A stretch of DNA of 19,186 bases from Oxalobacteraceae bacterium. Its GTDB lineage: Bacteria > Pseudomonadota > Gammaproteobacteria > Burkholderiales > Burkholderiaceae_D. The DNA is taken from positions 1-19,186 of the forward strand of contig CANKWG010000015.1 of the NCBI GenBank assembly GCA_947487325.1, read 5' to 3'. Made by a program: the position numbers and the translations under genes. Position 1 is the stretch's first letter. Each line of letters opens with the position of its first letter. The notes below the pieces were generated by a model that saw only the letters and a program-made list of their open reading frames with translations, made no database searches and was not told the DNA's origin. Of this stretch, positions 1 through 7,081 are shown one piece after another.

Positions 1-240
1 GTGCGGCGTGACGGCATCGAAGCCCGCGGCGGCAGCTGGGCGGCGGAAGAAGAAGCCGCATTCAAGGCGCCGATCCGCGAGCAGTACGAAGTGCAGGGCC
101 ATCCCTATTATGCGAGTGCGCGGCTTTGGGATGATGGTGTGATTGATCCGGCTGACACACGTACCGTACTTGGGCTGGGATTGTCGGCAGCGCTGAATGC
201 GCCTATTCCTGAAACGAAATTTGGTCTGTTCAGAATGTGA
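1..240 (+). CDS. liuB: Methylcrotonyl-CoA carboxylase, carboxyltransferase (beta) subunit, C-terminal fragment
   Basis: Only the last 79 codons are in the window; the gene begins beyond the left edge, so the first GTG here is an internal codon. The product pairs with the biotin-carrying subunit encoded at 1654-3645 and transfers carboxyl groups to 3-methylcrotonyl-CoA in leucine breakdown. The visible tail contains the segment ASARLWDDGVIDPADTR and ends KFGLFRM, typical of the C-terminus of MCC/propionyl-CoA carboxylase beta chains. Assignment to MCC rather than propionyl- or geranyl-CoA carboxylase rests on the downstream MCC alpha and HMG-CoA lyase genes. Its TGA overlaps the bioA ATG by one base (TGATG), which implies translational coupling. 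Confidence 0.88.
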   Translation: MRRDGIEARGGSWAAEEEAAFKAPIREQYEVQGHPYYASARLWDDGVIDPADTRTVLGLGLSAALNAPIPETKFGLFRM

Positions 241-1562
241 TGCAGAGCGCCGACGATTGGGTAACGCGCAGTCTTGCCAGTGTTTGGCATCCCTGCACGC
301 AAATGCAGCATCACGAAATTATGCCGCTGGTGGCCATCAGTCACGGGCGCGGTGCCTGGTTGTATGACCATCAGGGTCAGCGCTATCTTGATGCGGTCAG
401 TTCATGGTGGGTGAATTTATTCGGCCATGCGAACCCGCGCATCAATCAGGCGCTGAAAGATCAGCTCGATAAGCTCGAGCATGCGATGCTCGCTGGTTTC
501 ACTCATGAGCCGGTGGTGCAACTATCTGAACGCCTCGCAGCAAAAACCAACCACGCTTTGGGCCACTGCTTTTATGCATCCGATGGCGCGTCTGCGGTGG
601 AGATCGCACTGAAAATGAGTTTTCATTATTGGCGCAATAGCGGGCGTTCAGAAAAACAGGAATTCGTTTGTCTGCAGGGTAGTTATCACGGTGAGACCGT
701 GGGCGCTCTGGGAGTCACTGATGTTCCGGTGTTCACCGAGGCCTATGGTGGCATGTATCGGCAGGCGCATGTGGTGATGAGCCCTGAAGCGCGGCAGGCA
801 AAATCAGGTGAGAGCGAAGTGGATGTGGCTGCGCGCGCGATTCTGGCGATGCGCACCTTGCTAGAGCGCCGCGCGAGTCAGATCGCCGCCGTCATCGTTG
901 AACCCCTCGTGCAATGTGCGGTCGGTATGGCGATGCATGATCCTGTCTATCTGCGCAGTCTGCGTGCGCTGTGTGATGAATTTGACGTACATTTAATTGC
1001 AGATGAGATCGCTGTTGGTTGTGGTCGGACCGGGACTTTTTTCGCCTGTGAGCAGGCAGCGATTTGGCCAGACTTTTTGTGTCTGTCCAAGGGAATTAGC
1101 GGCGGTTATCTTCCACTGTCTCTTGTGATGACCACAGACACCATTTATCAGGCCTTTTATCATCCTGAGGTGGCGCGCGGTTTTCTGCATTCGCATTCGT
1201 ATACCGGCAATCCGCTTGCGTGCCGTGCGGCGCTAGCCACTTTGCAGATTTTTGATGATGATGACGTGATCAAGCGTAACCAGCAGCGGGCTGAAAAGCT
1301 CGCTCAGGCCTTACAGCCGATTGCAGCGCATCCTCAGGTAAGCCATGTCCGTCAGCGCGGCATGATCGCTGCCTTTGATGTCTCACCGACCATCAGAGAA
1401 GGTTTCGCTCGGCGATTTTTTACGACTGCTTTGCAAAAAGAATTATTGCTTCGTCCTATAGGTACGACGGTGTACTGGATGCCGCCTTTTATGCTGTCCG
1501 ATGAAGAGATAGCTTTGCTGGGCGAGAGAACGCTGGAAGTTTTGCAACTGACCACACATTAA
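240..1562 (+). CDS. bioA: Adenosylmethionine-8-amino-7-oxononanoate aminotransferase (BioA)
   Basis: A PLP-dependent class III aminotransferase that converts 7-keto-8-aminopelargonate to 7,8-diaminopelargonate, with S-adenosylmethionine as amino donor, in cytosolic biotin synthesis. BioA hallmarks are WHPCTQM near residue 18, SSWWVN near 55, YASDGASAVEIALKM near 113, SYHGETVGALG near 148, LIADEIAVGCGRTG near 253 and the Schiff-base lysine in LSKGISGGYLP (Lys284 from this start). At 440 aa it is full length. I chose ATG 240, which overlaps the upstream TGA; a GTG one codon earlier (237) is possible, and no strong Shine-Dalgarno is seen, as expected for coupled translation. It lies between the two subunit genes of a biotin-dependent carboxylase, an unusual place for bioA; no other bio gene is in the window. 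Confidence 0.94.
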   Translation: MQSADDWVTRSLASVWHPCTQMQHHEIMPLVAISHGRGAWLYDHQGQRYLDAVSSWWVNLFGHANPRINQALKDQLDKLEHAMLAGFTHEPVVQLSERLAAKTNHALGHCFYASDGASAVEIALKMSFHYWRNSGRSEKQEFVCLQGSYHGETVGALGVTDVPVFTEAYGGMYRQAHVVMSPEARQAKSGESEVDVAARAILAMRTLLERRASQIAAVIVEPLVQCAVGMAMHDPVYLRSLRALCDEFDVHLIADEIAVGCGRTGTFFACEQAAIWPDFLCLSKGISGGYLPLSLVMTTDTIYQAFYHPEVARGFLHSHSYTGNPLACRAALATLQIFDDDDVIKRNQQRAEKLAQALQPIAAHPQVSHVRQRGMIAAFDVSPTIREGFARRFFTTALQKELLLRPIGTTVYWMPPFMLSDEEIALLGERTLEVLQLTTH

Positions 1563-1653
1563 AAATACGAACCTCTAAAAACTGATGCTGGCGTTCTTGG
1601 ATAGCTTTACGGCATTCGTTTTACGAGAGATTTGAAGTATCGGAGCATGAACG

Positions 1654-3645
1654 ATGTTTAAAAAAATTCTCATCGCTAATCGCGGCGAAATCGCCTGTCG
1701 TGTTGCGGCAACGGCGCGCCGCATGGGCATACAGTCGGTGGCAGTGTATTCCGATGCTGATGCGCATGCGCGTCATGTCGCCTTTTGCGATGAAGCGATC
1801 GCGATTGGTCCGGCGGCGGCGAGTGAAAGTTATTTGAACATCGACCGCGTGATTGCGGCGGCAAAGCAATCCGGCGCAGAAGCGATTCATCCTGGCTATG
1901 GCTTTCTTTCGGAGAACGAGGCATTTGCTGCGGCTTGCGAGAAGGCCGGCCTAGTATTCATCGGCCCGCCAGCCTCTGCTATTCGTGCGATGGGTTCCAA
2001 ATCCGCAGCCAAGTCGCTGATGGAAAAAGCGCAAGTACCCTTGGTACCCGGCTATCACGGTGACAATCAGGATCCTGTATTTCTTCAAGGGCAGGCCGAT
2101 CAGATCGGTTATCCCGTGCTGCTCAAGGCCAGTGCTGGCGGTGGCGGCAAAGGCATGCGCGTGGTGACGCGCGCGGAAGATTTCGCTGATGCCCTGTCTT
2201 CCTGCCAGCGGGAAGCGAAAAATAGTTTTGGCGATGAGCGTGTTCTGGTCGAAAAATATCTGACCCGTCCGCGCCATATCGAAATTCAGATTTTTGCTGA
2301 TACGCACGGCAACTGCGTCAGCCTGTTCGAGCGCGATTGCTCTGTGCAGCGTCGTCACCAAAAAGTACTGGAAGAAGCGCCTGCGCCCGGCATGAGTGCA
2401 GAGCGTCGTCAGGCGATGAGTGCTGCAGCGATCGCTGCTGCCAAAGCAGTGTCGTATGTGGGCGCAGGAACGGTCGAGTTCATCGCGAATCAAGACGGCA
2501 GCTTTTATTTCATGGAGATGAACACACGGCTGCAAGTCGAGCACCCGGTGACGGAGATGATTACCAGCACCGATCTGGTGGAATGGCAGTTACGCGTAGC
2601 GGCTGGCGAGCGTCTGCCGCGATTGCAGCATGAGCTCACAATTAACGGTCATGCGATTGAGGCGCGTATCTATGCAGAAAATCCTGAAAAAGGATTTTTG
2701 CCATCGACCGGCAAACTCGATTATTTGCACATGCCGCAAGCCGTACAATTTACGCATGGCGAGCTGCGTATTGATGCCGGCGTCAGGCAAGGCGATGTGA
2801 TTTCGCCCTTCTATGATCCGATGATTGCCAAGCTGATCGTTCATGGAAAAGACCGAGCTGAGGCGCTGGCACGCATGGCGCAGGCGCTGGCTACGTTTCA
2901 GGTGGTTGGGCCGGCGACCAATGTCGCCTTCCTTGGCCGTTTGATTGCCAGTGAACCGTTTGTTAGTGCAGATCTCGATACCGGTCTGATCGAGCGTCAC
3001 CACGACAGTCTGTTTCCCGAACCGCAAACATTGCCGCTGTCGGTACTAGCGCTGGCGGCGGCCAGCCTAGTGGCGTCACCATCACCATCACCATCGAAAG
3101 GTGAGCCGTGGGCGCAGTTGTCGGGGTGGCGCATGAATGGCACGTATCAGCGCATCCTTGCATTTTCATCCGAAGCAGGGGAGCAGCCGATACAACTGTC
3201 GTATCGTCGTGATGCTCTGTGGCTCACCGCAGGTGAGTCAGCAGTAGCGATGCAAGAGGTCAGCGTCAATCAAGCCGCTGTGCAGGTGCGCATGGATGGT
3301 CTGCAGTTACAAGGGCATGTCGTCAGGCAGCAGGATATTTTTCATGTGTTTCATGCGGGCCATCACTGGCAAATTCTGTGGCGCGATCCGATTGCGCATG
3401 CCGGCGAGGGAGAAGCAGATGAAGGCCGGTTGACCGCACCCATGCCGGGCAAAATCATTGCCTTGCTGGTGAGTGCGGGCGAGCGTGTTGTCAAAGGCAC
3501 GCCCTTGCTCATCATGGAGGCGATGAAAATGGAACACACCATCAACGCGCCCGGCGATGGCACTGTGAGTGAGTTGCTGTATGCCGTCGGTGATCAGGTC
3601 GATGAAGGTGCGCAGTTGCTCAGCTTGTCGGTCGAGGTGGCGTGA
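1654..3645 (+). CDS. liuD: Methylcrotonyl-CoA carboxylase, biotin carboxylase/BCCP (alpha) subunit
   Basis: This subunit carboxylates its own biotin using ATP and bicarbonate and passes the carboxyl to the beta subunit. Residues 1-450 are a biotin carboxylase: N-terminal KILIANRGEIACR, ATP-grasp glycine-rich loop KASAGGGGKGMR starting at Lys158, and EMNTRLQVEHPVTE with Glu288, Asn290, Arg292 and Glu296 at the same numbers as the catalytic residues of E. coli AccC. The C-terminal 80 residues are a biotinyl domain with EAMKMEH, biotinylated at Lys625. A linker of alternating Ser-Pro (residues 475-481), encoded by a hexanucleotide repeat, follows the carboxylase domain. Length (663 aa) fits MCC alpha. 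The start is supported by GGAG at 1642-1645, 8 nt upstream. A 91-bp spacer separates it from bioA; its TGA overlaps the next ATG (TGATG). Confidence 0.94.
   Translation: MFKKILIANRGEIACRVAATARRMGIQSVAVYSDADAHARHVAFCDEAIAIGPAAASESYLNIDRVIAAAKQSGAEAIHPGYGFLSENEAFAAACEKAGLVFIGPPASAIRAMGSKSAAKSLMEKAQVPLVPGYHGDNQDPVFLQGQADQIGYPVLLKASAGGGGKGMRVVTRAEDFADALSSCQREAKNSFGDERVLVEKYLTRPRHIEIQIFADTHGNCVSLFERDCSVQRRHQKVLEEAPAPGMSAERRQAMSAAAIAAAKAVSYVGAGTVEFIANQDGSFYFMEMNTRLQVEHPVTEMITSTDLVEWQLRVAAGERLPRLQHELTINGHAIEARIYAENPEKGFLPSTGKLDYLHMPQAVQFTHGELRIDAGVRQGDVISPFYDPMIAKLIVHGKDRAEALARMAQALATFQVVGPATNVAFLGRLIASEPFVSADLDTGLIERHHDSLFPEPQTLPLSVLALAAASLVASPSPSPSKGEPWAQLSGWRMNGTYQRILAFSSEAGEQPIQLSYRRDALWLTAGESAVAMQEVSVNQAAVQVRMDGLQLQGHVVRQQDIFHVFHAGHHWQILWRDPIAHAGEGEADEGRLTAPMPGKIIALLVSAGERVVKGTPLLIMEAMKMEHTINAPGDGTVSELLYAVGDQVDEGAQLLSLSVEVA
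3076..3093 (+). repeat. (TCACCA)x3 hexanucleotide tandem repeat in the MCC alpha gene
   Basis: Three exact copies of TCACCA followed by TCG encode alternating Ser-Pro (residues 475-481) in the region between the biotin carboxylase core and the biotinyl domain. The unit is a multiple of three, so gain or loss of copies would lengthen or shorten the linker without a frameshift. In another frame the same bases read CAC/CAT repeats; that frame is not expressed. Confidence 0.85.
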
Positions 3646-4580
3646 TGCGTACATTGCCTGAAAGCGTCAAGCTGGTGGAAGTAGGACCACGCGATGGATT
3701 GCAAAACGAAAAAGACATCATTCCGGCAGCGATCAAGGTCGAGCTGGTCGATCGACTGACGGCAGCGGGATTCATTAACATCGAAGCCGCTTCTTTTGTC
3801 TCACCCAAATGGGTACCGCAAATGGCGACCTCGGGCGAGGTGATGGAAAAGATCACGCGCAAGCCCGGCACTATTTATTCTGCGCTGGTGCCAAATATGA
3901 AGGGCTTTGAAGCGGCACTGGCCGCGCGCGCAGATGAAATCGTGATTTTTGGTGCGGCCTCGGAAGCGTTTTCGCAAAAAAATATCAATTGCTCGATTGC
4001 AGAATCGATAGATCGCTTTCGCGAAGTTGCACAGGCGACCAAAGATCAGGGATTGCGTCTGCGCGGCAGTATCAGTTGCGCGCTTGGCTGTCCGTATCAG
4101 GGTGAAGTCGCATTAGATGCGGTGGCTGATGTCGCGATGCGCTTGCGGGACCTGGGCTGTGACGAAATTGATGTGGCCGATACGATTGGTGTCGGTACTG
4201 CGATTCGGGTACAGCAGGTATTCGAGCGTGTGGCAAGAGAATTTCCCATCCATCGGCTGGCTGGGCATTTTCATGATACCTATGGACAGGCGCTGGCCAA
4301 TATCTATGCGGCACTCGAAGTGGGTGTGAGCATCTTTCATGCCTCGGTCGCAGGTCTGGGCGGCTGTCCTTATGCCAAAGGCGCCACCGGCAATGTCTCG
4401 ACTGAAGATGTGCTCTACTTGCTGCAGGGGTTGAACATCAAAACCGATATTGATTTGGATGCCGTGGTGGATGCGGGGCAGTTCATTTCACATTATCTCG
4501 GACGCAAGGCCGCTAGCCGTGCGGGCAATGCGATTGCTGCGCGGCGCGCCAATGACCCATCCAAGGAGACAGCATCATGA
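3645..4580 (+). CDS. liuE: Hydroxymethylglutaryl-CoA lyase
   Basis: Cleaves (S)-3-hydroxy-3-methylglutaryl-CoA to acetoacetate and acetyl-CoA, the last step of leucine degradation. It is a TIM barrel of the HMGL-like/DRE family. Visible motifs are EVGPRDGLQNE near residue 12 (catalytic Arg16 and metal ligand Asp17), the metal-binding HFHDTYG with His208 and His210, and the active-site signature GLGGCPYAKGATGN with Cys241. Its 311 aa match bacterial HMG-CoA lyases. I prefer ATG 3645 over the GTG at 3642 because it overlaps the upstream stop and has GAGGTGG just before it. The 3' end overlaps the thioesterase start by 4 nt (ATGA). With MCC this supplies two steps of the pathway; the methylglutaconyl-CoA hydratase is not in the window and may lie further upstream. 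Confidence 0.94.
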   Translation: MRTLPESVKLVEVGPRDGLQNEKDIIPAAIKVELVDRLTAAGFINIEAASFVSPKWVPQMATSGEVMEKITRKPGTIYSALVPNMKGFEAALAARADEIVIFGAASEAFSQKNINCSIAESIDRFREVAQATKDQGLRLRGSISCALGCPYQGEVALDAVADVAMRLRDLGCDEIDVADTIGVGTAIRVQQVFERVAREFPIHRLAGHFHDTYGQALANIYAALEVGVSIFHASVAGLGGCPYAKGATGNVSTEDVLYLLQGLNIKTDIDLDAVVDAGQFISHYLGRKAASRAGNAIAARRANDPSKETAS

Positions 4581-5008
4581 GCCCAAAGCTGCAGCCCGGC
4601 ATACAGTTTGAATGGCAAACGACCGTACCCGAGCATTCGGTGGTACCGCATTTGTTCGGTTCGCAAACACCTTTTGCGTTGGATATGCCCGCGGTGATGG
4701 CCACGGGTTACATGGTCGGTCTGATGGAGCTGGCATGTACGCAGGGCATCATGGATTATGTGGACTGGCCCAACGAGCAGAGTTTGGGCACGCATGTGAG
4801 CTTTTCTCATCTCGCTGCCACGCCACCTGGAATGACGCTTACTATACGCGGTGAGGTTATTGCCGTTGAAGGCCGGCGCGTACGCTTTCGTGTTGAGGCC
4901 TGGGATGGTCTGGACAAGATCAGTGAGGGTGAGCATGAGCGCGCCATTATCACCCCCGAAAAATTTCATGAGCGCTTGAATGACAAAAAACGCCGGGCCG
5001 GTTTATGA
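4577..5008 (+). CDS. Hotdog-fold acyl-CoA thioesterase, FlK-like
   Basis: A 143-aa single-domain hotdog protein. It resembles the fluoroacetyl-CoA thioesterase FlK family: the segment VMATGYMVGLMELAC gives Thr43 and Glu51, spaced eight apart like Thr42/Glu50 of Streptomyces cattleya FlK, and GTHVSFSHLAATPPG gives His78, close to FlK His76. This suggests CoA-thioester hydrolysis in the cytosol. The substrate is unknown; the operon suggests an acyl-CoA of leucine catabolism, for example to release CoA from dead-end intermediates, and this is inference. AAGGAG at 4563-4568 lies 8 nt before the ATG, which overlaps the lyase stop (ATGA). The C-terminus is basic (NDKKRRAGL). Confidence 0.82.
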   Translation: MSPKLQPGIQFEWQTTVPEHSVVPHLFGSQTPFALDMPAVMATGYMVGLMELACTQGIMDYVDWPNEQSLGTHVSFSHLAATPPGMTLTIRGEVIAVEGRRVRFRVEAWDGLDKISEGEHERAIITPEKFHERLNDKKRRAGL

Positions 5009-5047
5009 ACCTCACGCCCATTTTCCACGTAAGAATATTCTGATTTC

Positions 5048-5251
5048 ATGGATCTGAAAAACTTCGATCCTCTGGCCCACTCCGGTCCACTGCCGTCACC
5101 TTGCATCAATATCTGCCAGATGGATGAGACGACAGGGTGGTGCAAAGGTTGTCAGCGCACGATTGATGAAATCATTGACTGGAGTGTCGCGCCAGAACCA
5201 AAAAAACGACAGATCTGGCTGGCCATAAACGAGCGGCGCACGGCAAAATAA
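5048..5251 (+). CDS. DUF1289 family small cysteine-motif protein
   Basis: A 67-aa protein with the DUF1289 pattern: SPCINIC (Cys19, Cys23), WCKGCQRT (Cys32, Cys35), then a tryptophan and KKRQIW near the C-terminus. The four cysteines could bind a metal such as zinc or an iron-sulfur cluster; the function is unknown. It starts 39 bp after the thioesterase and is probably the last gene of the operon, since an inverted repeat follows its stop within 8 nt. No strong Shine-Dalgarno is visible. Genes of this family are common in Proteobacteria beside unrelated metabolic genes. Confidence 0.85.
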   Translation: MDLKNFDPLAHSGPLPSPCINICQMDETTGWCKGCQRTIDEIIDWSVAPEPKKRQIWLAINERRTAK

Positions 5252-5258
5252 TAGTTTT

Positions 5259-5287
5259 CATCAAAACAAGCGCCACGGGTTTTGATG
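5259..5287 (+). terminator. Candidate terminator after the liu operon
   Basis: A perfect 9-bp inverted repeat (CATCAAAAC / GTTTTGATG, 11-nt loop) begins 8 nt after the DUF1289 stop. It is followed on the + strand by the T-rich TTTCACTATTTT. The stem is not GC-rich and the T tract is interrupted, so it may be weak. Its position between an operon end and the next gene supports the call. Confidence 0.5.
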
Positions 5288-5335
5288 TTTCACTATTTTG
5301 TCGTTTCTTCGTTGGCTTCCTTAAAAGGACACTTC

Positions 5336-5785
5336 ATGCAGCCGAGTTTTTACAAGCCAGCCGCCGCCTTGACCGGCCCCGCTTATAGTCCCTGGTTCAA
5401 AATGCTGGCAACGCTATTTACTTTTGGATTAGTGACCTACGGCATCAGTTTCTCTATGCGATTTTCCCTGGAAGCCTATGGCTGGGGCGTGATCTTTCTG
5501 ATGCTGTCGGCGTTGGCCTTGCTGCTCATATCGTTTTACGGTTTTTTGCACTCAACCATTACGATTGACGATAAAGGTATCAAGCAAACCTGGGTGATTA
5601 ATCGTCAGGTACTCTGGCCCGATATTCGGGGTGCAAAAATGATCGGTATTCCACGCGCTGGCTGGTTGTCACCGCCCCGACTGGTTGTGCGCACCGGTAC
5701 TGCTTTTTATACGTTTAACGGCGGCACTGAAGCCTTGCTGACCGAGTTCGCCAGAATCTCCTTGGCTTACGAGATGAAAAAATGA
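5336..5785 (+). CDS. Small membrane protein, unknown function
   Basis: Two hydrophobic helices are visible: residues about 20-40 (MLATLFTFGLVTYGISF) and about 48-70 (GVIFLMLSALALLLISF). They are followed by a soluble part of roughly 75 residues rich in beta-type sequence (ITIDDKGIKQTWVINRQVLWPDI), similar in layout to small bacterial PH-domain-like membrane proteins. That family link is a guess from layout only. I chose the ATG at 5336 (149 aa) because AAAAGGA lies just upstream at 5323-5329; the frame is open to an ATG at 5282, but that one overlaps the inverted repeat and lacks a ribosome site. The 3' end overlaps the hydrolase start by 4 nt (ATGA), so the two are probably co-translated. 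Confidence 0.75.
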   Translation: MQPSFYKPAAALTGPAYSPWFKMLATLFTFGLVTYGISFSMRFSLEAYGWGVIFLMLSALALLLISFYGFLHSTITIDDKGIKQTWVINRQVLWPDIRGAKMIGIPRAGWLSPPRLVVRTGTAFYTFNGGTEALLTEFARISLAYEMKK

Positions 5786-6705
5786 AGCTTCCTGACTCAA
5801 TGCAGGTACTCGAGCGCGGTTGGCTATCGTCTAATAATATTGTCTTCATTGGCAAGGACAAAACAGCCATCGTTGATACTGGCTATTGCACCCATGAGAA
5901 TCAGACGCTGATTCTGCTGCGTAATGTGTTGAAAGGCCGGACCCTAGATACCATCTACAACACGCATCTGCATTCCGATCATTGCGGCGGTAATCATGTT
6001 TTGCAAATCCATTTTCCGGCGGTACGCACCTTCGTTCCAGCAGCAGAATTCAATCGTGTACAGAACTGGGAACGATCGCAATTGACCTTTGAGGCTACGG
6101 GGCAGCGTTGCGAGCACTTTCGTGCGGATGCCAGTATTCATCCCGGCGACAAGATTCGACTCGGCGATCTCGAGTGGTCGGCACTGTGCGCACCCGGCCA
6201 TCATCCTTATTCCTATCTTTTATTTTGCGAGAAACACGGCATACTGATTTCAGCCGATGCCTTGTGGGAGAAGGGTTTCGGGGTTATTTTCCCGGCACTG
6301 GATGGCATCTCAGGTTTCAGAGAAACGCGCGCTACGCTGCAGATGATTGAGGAACTCGATGTGAAACTTGTCATACCTGGACATGGCAAGCCATTCACTG
6401 ATGTGAAACAGGCGATCGAAGTAGCGCATTCACGCATCGATTATCTCGAAGCGGACCCACTGCGTAATGCACAAAACGGCATCAAGGTCTTGTTAAAGTT
6501 CCTGCTCATGGAACGTCAGCGCATCAAGCTATCGGAAGTCCCCAAACTGCTCAATTCGATTCCTTTGGTGAAGTCGGCCAATCAGCGGCATATGAATTTC
6601 GGAAAAATTCATCTCGCGCATTGGGCAATTACACAGCTGCGCCGCGCGGGTGCGCTGGACGTGAAGGATAACTATCTGGTGGATGTTGAGGCCAAGGCGG
6701 GTTGA
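5782..6705 (+). CDS. Metallo-beta-lactamase-fold hydrolase
   Basis: A 307-aa MBL-fold metal hydrolase, probably cytosolic as no signal peptide is seen. The metal site is complete: THLHSDHCGGN gives His62, His64, Asp66 and His67; GHHPYS supplies His140 (or His141); SADALW supplies Asp159; PGHGKP supplies His201. A C-terminal helical segment (about 240-300) resembles the accessory domain seen in LACTB2-like members. The substrate cannot be told from sequence; relatives include thioesterases, glyoxalase II and nucleases. It is coupled to the preceding membrane-protein gene by an ATGA overlap. Confidence 0.88.
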   Translation: MKLPDSMQVLERGWLSSNNIVFIGKDKTAIVDTGYCTHENQTLILLRNVLKGRTLDTIYNTHLHSDHCGGNHVLQIHFPAVRTFVPAAEFNRVQNWERSQLTFEATGQRCEHFRADASIHPGDKIRLGDLEWSALCAPGHHPYSYLLFCEKHGILISADALWEKGFGVIFPALDGISGFRETRATLQMIEELDVKLVIPGHGKPFTDVKQAIEVAHSRIDYLEADPLRNAQNGIKVLLKFLLMERQRIKLSEVPKLLNSIPLVKSANQRHMNFGKIHLAHWAITQLRRAGALDVKDNYLVDVEAKAG

Positions 6706-6734
6706 GTGGATGTTGTGTTAGTGGGCGGCGGTTT

Positions 6735-6752
6735 CAGACCGCACACGGTCTG
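6735..6752. terminator. Hairpin between convergent genes
   Basis: A perfect 7-bp stem with a CACA tetraloop (CAGACCG / CGGTCTG) lies in the 69-bp spacer between the MBL hydrolase stop and the DUF1330 stop. Neither strand has a T run directly after the stem, so it is not a canonical intrinsic terminator. Its place between two 3' ends suggests a role in 3'-end formation or stability for one or both transcripts. Confidence 0.45.
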
Positions 6753-6774
6753 CTCTAAAACTACGAACGAAAAC

Positions 6775-7077
6775 TCAGGCGCCTTCTACGATAAATAAGC
6801 GACCTTGCGACGCTGCTTGCCGCAGGGCTTTCGCTTCCGCATAAGCCGAAGAGTCGTACCATTCATGCGCTTTGGATAGCGATGGAAATTCCAGAATAAC
6901 GGTGCGCATCTGGTCATGATGTGCATCGTCCAGGCCTTCGCATTGGATGCGTGTACCTCCACGCACCAGAAACTGACCGCCAAAAGCCAATACGGTCGGC
7001 AGTACCAGCTTGCGATACTCCTCATAGGCAAGGGGATCAGTCACGGTAATTTCAGCGACAACATAAGCTTTGGCCAT
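6775..7077 (-). CDS. DUF1330 family protein
   Basis: A 100-aa protein starting MAKAYVVAEITVTDP, with the ferredoxin-like dimeric alpha/beta-barrel pattern of DUF1330: YEEYRKLVLPTV, GGQFLVRGG, VILEFPSLSKAHEWYDS and YAEAKALRQ. The biochemical role of the family is not established. The start at 7077 is preferred over the upstream in-frame ATG because GAGG lies just upstream. It begins 4 nt after the stop of the nitronate monooxygenase-like gene, so the two form one transcription unit. Confidence 0.88.
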   Translation of the reverse strand: MAKAYVVAEITVTDPLAYEEYRKLVLPTVLAFGGQFLVRGGTRIQCEGLDDAHHDQMRTVILEFPSLSKAHEWYDSSAYAEAKALRQAASQGRLFIVEGA

Positions 7078-7081
7078 GGGA

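Noticed and set aside
1563..1653. Internal promoter in the bioA-MCC alpha spacer (TTGGAT ... TTTACG)
   Set aside because: Both hexamers are weak matches; the evidence is too thin to list.
1951..2544. Minus-strand 197-codon frame opposite the MCC alpha gene
   Set aside because: It is a shadow of the biotin carboxylase domain, with no ribosome site and no protein family features.
3078..3095. CAC/CAT run resembling a polyhistidine tag sequence
   Set aside because: In the expressed frame it reads Ser-Pro. It is a simple hexanucleotide repeat inside a natural gene, not a sign of an engineered tag.
5282..5335. Longer start for the small membrane protein
   Set aside because: The upstream ATG lies in the inverted repeat and lacks a ribosome site, whereas ATG 5336 has AAAAGGA just before it.
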